From the NCBI RefSeq assembly GCF_039542905.1, contig NZ_BAABIS010000001.1, forward strand, positions 6,820,001-6,884,000: 64,000 nt of DNA. Reading direction: 5' to 3'. The stretch is from Kitasatospora terrestris. GTDB taxonomy: Bacteria; Actinomycetota; Actinomycetes; Streptomycetales; Streptomycetaceae. Under the pieces are notes generated by a model that saw only the letters and a list, made by a program, of their open reading frames with translations, was not told the DNA's origin and made no database searches. Positions 1 to 8,613 of this stretch are shown here, one piece after another. Position numbers and translations under genes: made by a program. Each line of letters begins with the position of its first letter. Position 1 is the first letter of the stretch.

Positions 1-288
1 GAACTGCGCAAGCTGGTGCTGGACGTGCGCGGCCGACTGGGCTCCCGCCCGGCCGTGGTCGCCGCGTTCACCGTGGCGAACGACCGCCCGCTGACCGTGA
101 TCGCCACCAACGAGGACGCCCGCGGCCGCGGTGTGAAGGCCGGCGAGCTGGTCCGCGTGGCGGCGAAGACCCTCGGTGGCGGCGGTGGCGGCAAGGACGA
201 CGTCGCCCAGGGCGGTGGCACCGACCCGGGTGCGGTCGCCGAGGCGATCGAGGCCGTGCGCGCCCTGGTCGCGGAGCGTGCCGGCTGA
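1..288 (+). CDS. alaS: Alanine-tRNA ligase, C-terminal end (partial)
   Basis: This is the last 95 residues of alanyl-tRNA synthetase; the gene begins upstream of the window. The fragment is the end of the DHHA1-type C-terminal domain, which helps tRNA binding and dimerisation. The glycine-rich signature GGGGGGKDDVAQGGG near residues 53-67 of the fragment is the characteristic conserved motif of AlaRS C-termini. The stop codon overlaps the ruvX start by one base (TGATG), so the two are translationally coupled. This alaS-ruvX order is usual in actinobacteria. The catalytic and editing domains cannot be assessed here. Confidence 0.93.
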   Translation, partial: ELRKLVLDVRGRLGSRPAVVAAFTVANDRPLTVIATNEDARGRGVKAGELVRVAAKTLGGGGGGKDDVAQGGGTDPGAVAEAIEAVRALVAERAG

Positions 289-767
289 TGGAGCCCGAGG
301 AGAAGGTCTTCCGGCGGGGGCGGCGGATCGCCGTCGACGTGGGGGACGCCCGGATCGGGGTCGCGTCCTGCGACCCCGACGGGCTGATCGCCACGCCGGT
401 GGAGACCGTGCCCGCCGGGGGCCGCTCCCAGGCCCGGATCCAGGCGATCGTCGAGGAGTACGACGCGATCGAGGTGATCGTGGGCCTTCCCCGCTCGCTG
501 AGCGGCAAGGAGGGCCCGGCCGCGGCCAAGGTCCGGGAGTACGCCGGGCGGCTGGCCGGCCGGCTCTACCCGGTCGGCGTCCGGCTGGTCGACGAGCGGA
601 TGACCACGGTGACGGCGGCGCAGGGCCTGCGGGCCTCCGGCCGCTCGTCGAAGAAGGGCCGTTCGGTGATCGACCAGGCGGCCGCCGTGGTGATCCTGCA
701 GAACGCGCTTGAGACCGAACGGGTGAGCGGACGCGCACCCGGTGAGAGTGTCGAGCCGGTCATCTGA
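288..767 (+). CDS. ruvX: Putative pre-16S rRNA nuclease / Holliday junction resolvase-like YqgF (RuvX)
   Basis: The 159-residue protein is the usual length for the YqgF family, an RNase H-fold nuclease that trims the 5' end of 16S rRNA in E. coli and was originally named as a putative Holliday junction resolvase. The N-terminal beta strand RIAVDVGDARIGVA carries the first conserved acidic residue. The motif VGLPRSLSG and the later LVDERMTT supply the other conserved positions. A DQAAAVVILQ segment near the C-terminus gives the final acidic residue. The ATG start overlaps the alaS stop, so expression is probably operonic. A strong hairpin follows the stop codon. Confidence 0.9.
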   Translation: MEPEEKVFRRGRRIAVDVGDARIGVASCDPDGLIATPVETVPAGGRSQARIQAIVEEYDAIEVIVGLPRSLSGKEGPAAAKVREYAGRLAGRLYPVGVRLVDERMTTVTAAQGLRASGRSSKKGRSVIDQAAAVVILQNALETERVSGRAPGESVEPVI

Positions 768-788
768 TCGACCTGGCATACCTTCCTC

Positions 789-826
789 TCGGGGGCCCGT
801 GCGGACGCGTCCGCACGGGCCCCCGA
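789..826. terminator. Perfect 38-nt inverted repeat, probable terminator
   Basis: A perfect palindrome with 19-nt arms lies 21 nt after the ruvX stop and 26 nt before the mltG start. The arm sequence begins TCGGGGGCCCGTGCGGACG. There is no T-tract, as is common for GC-rich actinobacterial terminators, so it could instead be a processing or attenuation structure between ruvX and mltG. Confidence 0.6.
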
Positions 827-852
827 CGGTTATCCCCGTTGGAAGGGCTGCC

Positions 853-2028
853 TTGACCGACCCGTACGCCGCACCCGGACTCACCCCCGGCCACCTGGGC
901 GCCCCCGCGCCCGAACCGGAGGGGATGCCACCCGGGCAGCCGTACGGAGTCGAACCGCCCGACCCGCGGCGGCTGCGCACCGGCGCCGCCTGCTGCCTGG
1001 CCTTCGCCGGCCTGTTCGCGGTGCTCGGCGCCGCCGCCCTCGTCGTGCTGTTCCTCTGGCCCGAGGGCAGGCCCCCGGCCGCCGACTTCCCCGGCAACGG
1101 CAGCGGCCAGGCCCAGGTCTCGGTCGCCCGCGGCGCCAGCCTCACCCAGATCGGCCAGGCCCTGGTCGACGGCGGCGTGGTCGCCTCCACCCGGGCCTTC
1201 ACCGAGGCGGCCGCCAAGAGCCCGGCCGGCGACCGGATCCAGCCCGGCACCTACACCCTCAAGCAGAAGATGTCCGCCGCCTCGGCGCTCAACGTGCTGC
1301 TCGACCCGGCCAACGCCAACGCCCTGACCATCCCCGAGGGCTGGCGCGCCGACCGGATCTACGCCGCCGTCGACGAGCGGCTGAAGGCCCGGCCCGGCAC
1401 CACCAAGGCCGTTGCCGAGCAGCAGCTCGACCGGCTCGGCCTGCCGGCGGCCGCCGGCGGCCACGTCGAGGGCTACCTCTTCCCGGCGACGTACCCGGTC
1501 ACCGGCGACACCACCCCGCTCGGCCTGCTCCAGCAGATGGTCAAGGAGGCCGTCACCCGCTACGGCCAGGTCGAGGCCGCCGCCAAGAACAACGGCACCA
1601 CCCCGGAAGGCCTCGTCACCGTCGCCAGCCTCGCCCAGGCCGAGGCCGACAACCCCGAGGACATGGCCCGGGTCGCCCGGGTGATCTACAACCGGCTGCG
1701 CCGCAACATGCCGCTGCAGCTCGACTCGACCATCAACTACGCGCTCGGCCGCTCCACCCTCACCACGACGGAGGCCGACACCAAGCTCGACTCGCCGTTC
1801 AACACCTACCTGCACGCCGGGCTGCCGCCCACCCCGATCGGCAACCCGGGGCGGGACGCGCTGCGCGCGGCCCTGGACCCGGCGGAGGGCGACTGGCTCT
1901 ACTTCGTCACGGTGAAACCCGGGGACACCCGTTTCACCGACAGCACCGACCAGCACGCGAAGAACGTCGCAGAGTTCAACGCCTACCAGGCGCAGCAGAG
2001 TTCCTCACCCCCCGCAGCGGGGCGCTGA
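853..2028 (+). CDS. mltG: Endolytic transglycosylase MltG, first paralogue
   Basis: MltG (YceG-like) is a membrane-anchored lytic transglycosylase that cleaves nascent peptidoglycan strands and is thought to set glycan chain termination. The TTG at 853 is chosen because GGAAGGG lies 6 nt upstream and the longer reading frame would run through the preceding hairpin. The 391-residue product has a short proline-rich cytoplasmic tail, one transmembrane helix at about residues 47-69, a LysM-like small domain, and the catalytic YceG domain with the conserved blocks ASLAQAEAD, ARVIYNRL, LQLDSTINYALG and NTYLHAGLPPTPIGNPG. A second, longer mltG follows directly, which is unusual because most streptomycetes appear to carry one at this locus (from memory). 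The two could be redundant or specialised. Confidence 0.85.
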   Translation: MTDPYAAPGLTPGHLGAPAPEPEGMPPGQPYGVEPPDPRRLRTGAACCLAFAGLFAVLGAAALVVLFLWPEGRPPAADFPGNGSGQAQVSVARGASLTQIGQALVDGGVVASTRAFTEAAAKSPAGDRIQPGTYTLKQKMSAASALNVLLDPANANALTIPEGWRADRIYAAVDERLKARPGTTKAVAEQQLDRLGLPAAAGGHVEGYLFPATYPVTGDTTPLGLLQQMVKEAVTRYGQVEAAAKNNGTTPEGLVTVASLAQAEADNPEDMARVARVIYNRLRRNMPLQLDSTINYALGRSTLTTTEADTKLDSPFNTYLHAGLPPTPIGNPGRDALRAALDPAEGDWLYFVTVKPGDTRFTDSTDQHAKNVAEFNAYQAQQSSSPPAAGR

Positions 2029-2136
2029 CCCCGAGTGCGCTGGGCTTTTTGCCCTTCTGCGGTACGGTAACGTCTCCCACCGAGTGCTGCGGTAGCACGC
2101 CGGTTCGACAGGTGCCGGAACGCTGTAAGGGGTTCG

Positions 2137-3825
2137 ATGACTGATCAGAGCGGGCGCTTCGCGGCCCAGGGCGACCAGCCGTGGTACCCCCAGCAGCAGC
2201 AACAGCAGGGCTACCCGCAGCAGCCGCAGCAGGCCCAGCAGTACGGCGACCCGTACGGTCAGCAGCAGCCGCAGTACGGGCAGCAGGGCTACCCGCAGCA
2301 GCAGTACCCGCAGTACGGCGACCCGTACGGACAGCAGCAGATGCCGCAGCAGCCGCAGTACGGCCAGCAGGGCTACCCGCAGCAGCAGCAGCCGATGCCG
2401 CAGCAGCCGTACCAGCAGCAGGGCGTGCCCCAGCCGCAGTACGGCCAGCAGCAACCGGTGCAGCAGCAAGCCCAGCAGCCGGTGCAGCAGCGGCCGCAGC
2501 CGCCGCAGCAGCAGGTCCGGCAGCCGGCGCCGCCGTCCGGGCCGGGCCCGGACGGGATCGACTGGGAGGCCGAGGCCGCCGCGCTGGACGCCCCCGCGCC
2601 CGCGCACGAGGCGGAGCCCGAGCCGGAGGACTGGGAGGACGAGGCCGAGCAGGCCCCCGAGGACGACTCCTTCTTCGGCGGCGAGCAGGACAACTCGCGC
2701 GAGGCCGAGCGCAAGCGCAAGGAGAAGGGCAAGAAGTCCGGGCGGCGCAACCGCGGTGCCTGCCTGGTCGTCGCCCTGGTGCTGATGGGCGGCGTCGCGG
2801 GCGCCGGCTGGTGGGGCTACGGCTTCTACCAGGACCACTTCGGCCCGCCGCCGGACTTCGCGGGCGCCGGCAGCGGCTCGGTCAACGTCGAGATCAAGGG
2901 CGGCAGCACCGGTACCCAGATGGGTCTCACGCTGAAGAACGCCGGTGTGGTCAAGAGCGTCGAGGCGTTCACCGCCGCGTTCGGCAAGAACCCGAAGGCC
3001 GGCACCATCCAGCCGGGCATCTACACGATGCAGCACCAGATGTCCGGCACGGACGCCGTGCAGCGGCTGGTGGAGTCCAACGGCGGCAACGTGCTGATCA
3101 TCTCGGAGGGCCGCAAGGCCGCCGACATCTACGCCACCATCGACACCAAGCTGAAGCTGGCCAAGGGCACCACCGCCACCGTCGCCAAGGACCAGGTCGC
3201 CTCGCTCGGCCTGCCCGCGTACGCCAACGGCAACCCGGAGGGCTTCCTGTGGCCCACCCGGTACTCGATCACCGAGGGCATGAAGCCAGAGGAGCTGCTG
3301 AAGCAGATGGTGGCCAACGCCACCCAGCACTACTCGGAGCTCAAACTCGACGAGGGCGCCCAGAAGATCGGCCTGAAGAGCGGCTACGAGGTCATCATCG
3401 AGGCCAGCATCCTCCAGGCCGAGGGCAACAACTCGGCCGACTTCGGCAAGATGGCCCGGGCGATGTCCAACCGCCTCAACACCAACGCCGGTCCGCCCAG
3501 CGGGACGTGGGGCCGGCTCGAGCTGGACACGACCCTGCAGTACGAGCTGGGGCGCACCACCTTCACGGCGGCGGAGCACGACAAGGACACCCCGTACAAC
3601 ACGTACAAGCGGAAGGGCCTGCCGCCGACCCCGATCGCCAACCCCGGCGACGACGCGATCAAGGCCGTCCTGAACCCGACACCGGGCAACTGGATCTACT
3701 GGATCGCGATGAACCCGCAGGAGACCCGCTTCGCCGGCACCTGGGACGAGCACCTGAAGAACGTCCAGGAGTGGTGCACCGGCCAGGGCAAGGGCTTCGA
3801 CCAGAAGGCCGGTCAGTGCAAGTAG
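2137..3825 (+). CDS. mltG: Endolytic transglycosylase MltG, second paralogue with Gln-rich tail
   Basis: This 562-residue protein is a second YceG-family transglycosylase. Residues about 15-129 form a low-complexity cytoplasmic tail made of Gln, Tyr, Pro and Gly with recurring QYGQQGYPQQ-like units. An acidic stretch, a basic cluster (KRKEKGKKSGRRNR) and one transmembrane helix at about residues 208-231 follow. The extracytoplasmic part contains ASILQAEGNN, LQLDTTLQYELG and NTYKRKGLPPTPIANPG, matching the family. It is divergent enough from the upstream paralogue to be an old duplication. The ATG start follows GTAAGGGGTTCG, a usable ribosome binding site. Streptomycete MltG proteins often have long disordered N-termini, so this copy is probably the orthologue of the usual single gene. 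Confidence 0.87.
   Translation: MTDQSGRFAAQGDQPWYPQQQQQQGYPQQPQQAQQYGDPYGQQQPQYGQQGYPQQQYPQYGDPYGQQQMPQQPQYGQQGYPQQQQPMPQQPYQQQGVPQPQYGQQQPVQQQAQQPVQQRPQPPQQQVRQPAPPSGPGPDGIDWEAEAAALDAPAPAHEAEPEPEDWEDEAEQAPEDDSFFGGEQDNSREAERKRKEKGKKSGRRNRGACLVVALVLMGGVAGAGWWGYGFYQDHFGPPPDFAGAGSGSVNVEIKGGSTGTQMGLTLKNAGVVKSVEAFTAAFGKNPKAGTIQPGIYTMQHQMSGTDAVQRLVESNGGNVLIISEGRKAADIYATIDTKLKLAKGTTATVAKDQVASLGLPAYANGNPEGFLWPTRYSITEGMKPEELLKQMVANATQHYSELKLDEGAQKIGLKSGYEVIIEASILQAEGNNSADFGKMARAMSNRLNTNAGPPSGTWGRLELDTTLQYELGRTTFTAAEHDKDTPYNTYKRKGLPPTPIANPGDDAIKAVLNPTPGNWIYWIAMNPQETRFAGTWDEHLKNVQEWCTGQGKGFDQKAGQCK
2179..2523 (+). repeat. CAG-rich low-complexity coding repeat
   Basis: About 345 nt inside the second mltG are dominated by CAG and CAGTACGG-type units encoding the Gln/Tyr/Pro/Gly-rich tail. 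The units are imperfect, so the repeat is a degenerate coding low-complexity tract rather than a simple microsatellite. Length variation between strains is likely. Confidence 0.8.
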
Positions 3826-4604
3826 TGCGGCTGCTCGAAGCGGACGGGGTCGACGTGGTCCGCGACGGCAGGTACCTGCTGCGCGGGATCACGTTCAGCG
3901 TCGAGGCGGGGCAGCACTGGGCGGTGCTCGGCGCCAACGGCGCGGGCAAGAGCACGCTGCTCGGGCTGCTCGGCGCCGTCAACCACCCCACCCGGGGCAC
4001 GGTGAAGGTGCTCGGGCGGCAGCTCGGCCGGGTCGACATCCGGGACCTGCGCGCACACCTGGGCCACGTCGACCCGCGGCACCCGCTGCGCTCGCCGCTC
4101 AGCGCGCGGCAGGTGGTGCTCACCGGCGCCACCGGCACGATCGAGCCCGACCCGTTCCGCAAGCCGTCGGCCGAGCAGCTGGCGCACGCGGAGGAGCTGA
4201 TCGACACCCTCGGCGTCGCCCACCGGGCCGAGGCGGCCTGGCCCACCCTGTCGCAGGGGGAGCGCGGACGGGTGCTGATCGCGCGGGCGCTGATGCCCCT
4301 GCCGCGGCTGCTGCTGCTCGACGAGCCCGCGACCGGGCTCGACCTCACCGCCCGCGAGCAACTGCTCGGGGCGCTGGACGACCTGCGGGGCCGCTACCCG
4401 GAGCTGGCGAGCGTGCTGGTCACCCACCACCTGGAGGAGCTGCCGGCCTCCACCACGCACGCGCTGCTGCTGCGCGACGGCGAGGCGGTGGCCTGCGGGA
4501 CGGCCGACGAGGTGCTGCGCAGCGGCCCGGTGAGCGACGCCTTCCGGCACCCGATCCTGATCACCCGCGAGGACGGCCGCTGGTCGGCGCGGACGCGGCG
4601 CTGA
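3816..4604 (+). CDS. ABC transporter ATP-binding protein
   Basis: The 262-residue protein is a complete single ABC ATPase domain: Walker A GANGAGKST near residue 38, signature LSQGERGR, Walker B LLLLDEPATGLD, and the switch histidine in VTHHLEELP. It lacks a transmembrane part and no permease gene adjoins it. The GTG start at 3816 overlaps the end of mltG by 10 nt and has GAAGG 7 nt upstream; GTG at 3825 is an alternative. The ATPase resembles the group annotated as putative molybdenum-type or ModF-like ATPases, but the substrate cannot be told from sequence. Lone ATPases of this type may work with distant permeases or in non-transport roles. Confidence 0.82.
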   Translation: MQVVRLLEADGVDVVRDGRYLLRGITFSVEAGQHWAVLGANGAGKSTLLGLLGAVNHPTRGTVKVLGRQLGRVDIRDLRAHLGHVDPRHPLRSPLSARQVVLTGATGTIEPDPFRKPSAEQLAHAEELIDTLGVAHRAEAAWPTLSQGERGRVLIARALMPLPRLLLLDEPATGLDLTAREQLLGALDDLRGRYPELASVLVTHHLEELPASTTHALLLRDGEAVACGTADEVLRSGPVSDAFRHPILITREDGRWSARTRR

Positions 4605-4694
4605 CCTTCCGCGGCGCTGACCTTCCGCGGCGCTGACCTTCCGCGGCGCTGACCGCCCGCGCGGCGCCGACCCTCCGCGCGGCGCTGACCGCCC
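4594..4694 (+). repeat. 16-bp tandem repeat spanning a stop codon
   Basis: Three perfect copies of CGCGGCGCTGACCTTC occupy 4594-4641, followed by a near copy at 4642-4657 and degenerate copies to about 4694. The first copy contains the TGA stop of the ABC ATPase gene. The remainder of the space up to aroE (about 125 nt) shows no further structure that I can support. Confidence 0.85.
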
Positions 4695-4819
4695 GTCGGA
4701 CGGGTCCCGGTCCGTCCGCGGCCGCCCGGTAGGCTCCCTTCCGATTCGCGCCCAGCGGCGGAGCCGCACGTCGGGCAGTGCTACGCGCCCTGTCGGGCGC
4801 CCCAGGAGAGGTGCCACCT

Positions 4820-5650
4820 GTGACCACCGTCCACCGGGCCGCCGTGCTCGGCTCGCCGATCGCCCACTCGCTGTCGCCGACGCTGCACCGGGCCGGGTAC
4901 GCCGCCCTCGGACTGGGCGAGTGGCGCTACGACCGGTTCGAGGTGGACGAGGCCGGCCTGCCGGCGTTCGTCGCGGGTCTGGACCGCGCCGAGTGGGCGG
5001 GCCTGTCGCTGACCATGCCGCTGAAGCGGGCGATCCTCCCGCTGCTGGACGCGGTGACCGACACCGCCCGCTCCGTCGATGCGGTCAACACCGTGGTGTT
5101 CACCCCGGAGGGTGGCCTGCGCGGTGACAACACCGACGTCCCGGGCCTGGTGAACGCGCTGCGCGAGCGCGGCGTCGAGCGGGTCGCCGAGGCTGCGGTG
5201 CTGGGCGCCGGCGCGACCGCGTCGTCCGCGCTGGCGGCGCTCGCGGTGGTGTGCGAGGGCCCGGTGACGGTGTACGTGCGCAGCGCCGAGCGGGCGGCGG
5301 AGATGCGCGGGCTGGGCGAGCGCCTGGGGCTGGAGCTGAGGGTGGCGGCCTGGGAGCGCGGCGCCGAGGCGCTGGCGGGTCCGCTGACCGTCTCGACCAC
5401 GCCGGTCGGCGCCACCGACGGCTTCGCCGCGGAGCTGCCGGCGGCGCCGGGTGCGCTGTTCGACGTGCTGTACCACCCGTGGCCGACCGCGCTGGCGGCG
5501 GCGGTGGCGCGGGCGGGCGCGCCGGTGCTGGGCGGGCTGGACCTGCTGGTGCACCAGGCGGTGCTGCAGTTCGAGCAGTTCACCGGGGTCGCCGCCGGGC
5601 CGCTGGCGGCGATGCGGGCGGCCGGCGAGGCGGCGCTGGCGGCGGAGTGA
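4820..5650 (+). CDS. aroE: Shikimate dehydrogenase
   Basis: AroE reduces 3-dehydroshikimate to shikimate with NADPH in the cytoplasm. The 276-residue protein has the substrate-binding block GSPIAHSLSPTLH, the catalytic lysine in SLTMPLK, the DNTDVPG motif holding the catalytic aspartate, and the dinucleotide-binding loop VLGAGATASSAL. GTG at 4820 is preferred because AGGAGAGG lies 8 nt upstream; the longer frame would place that site inside the gene. It stands 178 nt before aroC on the same strand and probably has its own promoter. The NADP-binding half is somewhat divergent, but all key residues are present. Confidence 0.92.
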   Translation: MTTVHRAAVLGSPIAHSLSPTLHRAGYAALGLGEWRYDRFEVDEAGLPAFVAGLDRAEWAGLSLTMPLKRAILPLLDAVTDTARSVDAVNTVVFTPEGGLRGDNTDVPGLVNALRERGVERVAEAAVLGAGATASSALAALAVVCEGPVTVYVRSAERAAEMRGLGERLGLELRVAAWERGAEALAGPLTVSTTPVGATDGFAAELPAAPGALFDVLYHPWPTALAAAVARAGAPVLGGLDLLVHQAVLQFEQFTGVAAGPLAAMRAAGEAALAAE

Positions 5651-5828
5651 CCGCCAGGCCGTCCGCGGGCCGTCCCACCTGACAGACTGCCGCCGTTTTC
5701 ACGGACGGTTGCTGTCCGCAACGCGGACCGTGCCGCCTCTCGCGGGTCGGACGTGAAAGGATCGGAGCAGTTGAGACGCTCGGCCCGGCCCGCCTGCGCG
5801 GGACCGGACCGCTGACGAAGGAGCTCCG

Positions 5829-7013
5829 TTGGGTAGGTTGCGCTGGCTGACGGCGGGGGAGTCGCACGGCCCCGCTCTGGTCGCGACGCTGGAGGGCCTG
5901 CCGGCCGGTGTGCCGGTCACCACCGAGATGGTGGCCGACGCGCTGGCCCGCCGCCGGCTCGGCTACGGCCGCGGAGCGCGGATGAAGTTCGAGCAGGACG
6001 AGGTGACCTTCCTCGGCGGTGTCCGCCACGGTCTGTCCATGGGCTCGCCGGTGGCGATCATGGTCGGCAACACCGAGTGGCCGAAGTGGGAGCAGGTCAT
6101 GTCGGCCGACCCCATCGACCCCGAGGTGCTGGCCGGCCTGGCCCGCAACGAGCCGCTGACCCGGCCGCGGCCGGGCCACGCGGACCTCGCGGGCATGCAG
6201 AAGTACTCGATCGACGAGGCCCGCCCGATCCTGGAGCGCGCCAGCGCCCGCGAGACCGCGGCCCGGGTCGCGCTCGGCGTGGTCGCCCGCTCGTACCTCA
6301 AGGAGACCTGCGGGATCGAGATCGTCAGCCACGTGGTCGAGCTGGCCGCCGCCAAGGCCCCGGCCGGCGTGCTGCCGCTGCCCGCGGACGAGGCCCGCCT
6401 CGACGAGGACCCGGTGCGCTGCCTGGACGCGGACGCGTCGAAGCGGATGGTCGCCGAGATCGACCAGGCGCACAAGGACGGCGACACCCTCGGCGGTGTG
6501 GTCGAGGTGCTGGCGTACGGCGTGCCGGTGGGCCTCGGCTCGCACGTGCACTGGGACCGCCGGCTGGACGCGCGGCTCGCGGCCGCGCTGATGGGCATCC
6601 AGGCGATCAAGGGCGTCGAGGTCGGCGACGGCTTCGACCTGGCCCGGGTGCCGGGCTCGCAGGCGCACGACGAGATCGTCCCGAGCCCGGAGGGCGTCAA
6701 GCGCACCTCGGGCCGTTCGGGCGGCACCGAGGGCGGCCTGTCCACCGGCGAGCTGCTGCGGGTGCGCGCCGCGATGAAGCCGATCGCGACCGTCCCGCGT
6801 GCCCTGCGGACCATCGACACCCGCACCGGCGAGGAGGCCAAGGCGCACCACCAGCGCTCGGACGTCTGCGCCGTGCCGGCGGCCGGCATCGTCGCCGAGG
6901 CGATGGTCGCGCTGGTGCTGGCGGACGCGGTGGCGGAGAAGTTCGGCGGCGACAACGTCTCCGAGACCCGCCGCAACGTGCAGAGCTACCTCGACAACCT
7001 GATCGTCCGATGA
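5829..7013 (+). CDS. aroC: Chorismate synthase
   Basis: AroC makes chorismate from 5-enolpyruvylshikimate-3-phosphate, using reduced FMN. The 394-residue product begins GRLRWLTAGESHGPAL, where TAGESHG is the family signature holding the catalytic histidine. It also shows RRRLGYGRGARM, SARETAARVA and SGGTEGG near residue 300. The TTG start has AAGGAGCTCCG just upstream and gives the usual N-terminus. It opens a cluster of four shikimate genes with stop/start overlaps of 4 nt, which indicates a single coupled transcript. Confidence 0.96.
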   Translation: MGRLRWLTAGESHGPALVATLEGLPAGVPVTTEMVADALARRRLGYGRGARMKFEQDEVTFLGGVRHGLSMGSPVAIMVGNTEWPKWEQVMSADPIDPEVLAGLARNEPLTRPRPGHADLAGMQKYSIDEARPILERASARETAARVALGVVARSYLKETCGIEIVSHVVELAAAKAPAGVLPLPADEARLDEDPVRCLDADASKRMVAEIDQAHKDGDTLGGVVEVLAYGVPVGLGSHVHWDRRLDARLAAALMGIQAIKGVEVGDGFDLARVPGSQAHDEIVPSPEGVKRTSGRSGGTEGGLSTGELLRVRAAMKPIATVPRALRTIDTRTGEEAKAHHQRSDVCAVPAAGIVAEAMVALVLADAVAEKFGGDNVSETRRNVQSYLDNLIVR

Positions 7014-7525
7014 CGTCACCTCGCGTGGTGCTGGTCGGCCCGCCCGGCAGTGGCAAGTCCACCGTCGGGCGGGTCCTCGCCGAGCGCCTGGGCGTCGGCT
7101 TCCGGGACACCGACGCGGACATCGAGCAGCTGGCCGGGAAGCCGATCCCGGAGATCTTCGTCGACGAGGGCGAGCCGCACTTCCGCGAGCTGGAGGTGCG
7201 GGCCGTCCGCGACGCCGCCACCGGCCACGCCGGGGTGCTGGCGCTCGGCGGCGGCGCGGTGATGGCGGACGCCACCCGCGAACTGCTGCGCGAGCTGCCG
7301 GTGGTGTTCCTGGAGGTCGCGCTGGGCGACGCCGTGAAGCGGGTCGGCCTGGACGCGCCGCGCCCGCTGCTGGCGATCAACCCGCGGGCCCGCTGGCGCG
7401 AGCTGATGGAGGCCCGCCGCCCCCTCTACCTGGAGGTGGCGACCGCCGTGGTCGACACCGAGGGCCGCACCCCCGAGCAGGTCGCGGACGCCGTACTGGA
7501 AGCACTGGAGCTCAAGCAGTCATGA
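7010..7525 (+). CDS. aroK: Shikimate kinase
   Basis: AroK phosphorylates shikimate at the 3-OH with ATP. The 171-residue protein has the Walker A loop GPPGSGKST at residues 10-18, the shikimate-binding FRDTDADIE motif, the glycine-rich LALGGGAV, and the lid region with PRPLL and RRPLY. ATG at 7010 overlaps the aroC stop in an ATGA, and the stop overlaps the aroB start the same way. The length and motifs match actinobacterial shikimate kinases. Confidence 0.95.
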   Translation: MTSPRVVLVGPPGSGKSTVGRVLAERLGVGFRDTDADIEQLAGKPIPEIFVDEGEPHFRELEVRAVRDAATGHAGVLALGGGAVMADATRELLRELPVVFLEVALGDAVKRVGLDAPRPLLAINPRARWRELMEARRPLYLEVATAVVDTEGRTPEQVADAVLEALELKQS

Positions 7526-8613
7526 CCACTGACATCGTCCGGATCCACGTCGGCGGCAGCGCCGGACACGACCCCTACGACGTGCTGATCGGGCACCAGC
7601 TGCTCGGTGAGCTGGCGCCGCTGATCGGCGCGAAGGCCAAGCGCGTCGCGGTCATCCACCCGGAGGCGCTGGCCGCCACCGGCGAGGCGATCCGCGAGGA
7701 CCTGGCCGCCGAGGGCTACGAGGCGATCGCCCTGCAGGTGCCCAACGCCGAGGAGGCGAAGAGTGCCGAGGTGGCCGCGTACTGCTGGTCGGTGCTCGGC
7801 CAGACCGGGTTCACCCGCTCCGACGTGATCGTCGGTCTCGGCGGCGGCGCCACCACCGACCTGGCTGGCTTCGTCGCGGCCACCTGGCTGCGCGGGGTGC
7901 GCTGGATCTCCATGCCGACCACCCTGCTCGGCATGGTGGACGCGGCGGTCGGCGGCAAGACCGGCATCAACATCGCCGAGGGCAAGAACATGGTCGGCGC
8001 CTTCCACCCGCCCGCGGGCGTGCTGGCCGACCTGGGCACCCTGGAGTCGCTGGGCAAGCACGACTACGTCTCCGGCCTGGCCGAGGTGATCAAGGCCGGT
8101 TTCATCGCCGACCCGGTGATCCTCGACCTGATCGAGTCCGACCCGGAGGCCGCCACCACGTCGGCCGGCCCCCACACACCGGAGCTGATCCGGCGGGCCA
8201 TCCAGGTCAAGGCGGACGTGGTCTCCGGCGACCTCAAGGAAGCCGGCAAGCGGGAGATCCTCAACTACGGGCACACCCTGGGCCACGCCATCGAGCGCAA
8301 CGAGCGCTACAAGTGGCGGCACGGCGCGGCGATCTCCATCGGCATGGTGTTCGCCGCAGAGCTCGGCCGGCTGGCCGGCCGGCTGGACGACGAGACCGCC
8401 GACCGGCACAGGGCCGTGCTCGGCGCGGTGGGCCTGCCGCTCACCTACCGGGCGGACGCCTGGCCCAAGCTGCTGGACGCCATGAAGATCGACAAGAAGT
8501 CGCGCGGCGACCTGCTGCGCTTCGTCGTCCTGGACGGTCTGGCCAAGACCTCCATCCTGGAGGGCCCGGACCCGTCCCTGCTGGTCGCCGCGTACGCGGA
8601 GGTCTCCGGATGA
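7522..8613 (+). CDS. aroB: 3-dehydroquinate synthase
   Basis: AroB converts DAHP to 3-dehydroquinate, with NAD and a divalent metal. The 363-residue enzyme shows the NAD-binding VGLGGGATTDLAGFVAATW, the PTTLLGMVDAAVGGKTGIN block, and the metal ligands in the AEVIKAGF (Glu) and NYGHTLGHAIE (His) motifs, with a third His in KWRHGAAI. It is coupled to aroK by ATGA overlap and to aroQ by the same arrangement. No residue expected for catalysis is missing. Confidence 0.96.
   Translation: MTTDIVRIHVGGSAGHDPYDVLIGHQLLGELAPLIGAKAKRVAVIHPEALAATGEAIREDLAAEGYEAIALQVPNAEEAKSAEVAAYCWSVLGQTGFTRSDVIVGLGGGATTDLAGFVAATWLRGVRWISMPTTLLGMVDAAVGGKTGINIAEGKNMVGAFHPPAGVLADLGTLESLGKHDYVSGLAEVIKAGFIADPVILDLIESDPEAATTSAGPHTPELIRRAIQVKADVVSGDLKEAGKREILNYGHTLGHAIERNERYKWRHGAAISIGMVFAAELGRLAGRLDDETADRHRAVLGAVGLPLTYRADAWPKLLDAMKIDKKSRGDLLRFVVLDGLAKTSILEGPDPSLLVAAYAEVSG

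Noticed and set aside
1600..1660. Loss of the catalytic glutamate in the first MltG
   Set aside because: The ASLAQAEA block keeps a Glu, and the second paralogue shows the same Gln-x-Glu pattern, so I cannot say the enzyme is inactive.
760..2028. Minus-strand frame opposite the first mltG
   Set aside because: The plus strand codes for a clear MltG with a ribosome binding site and membrane helix.
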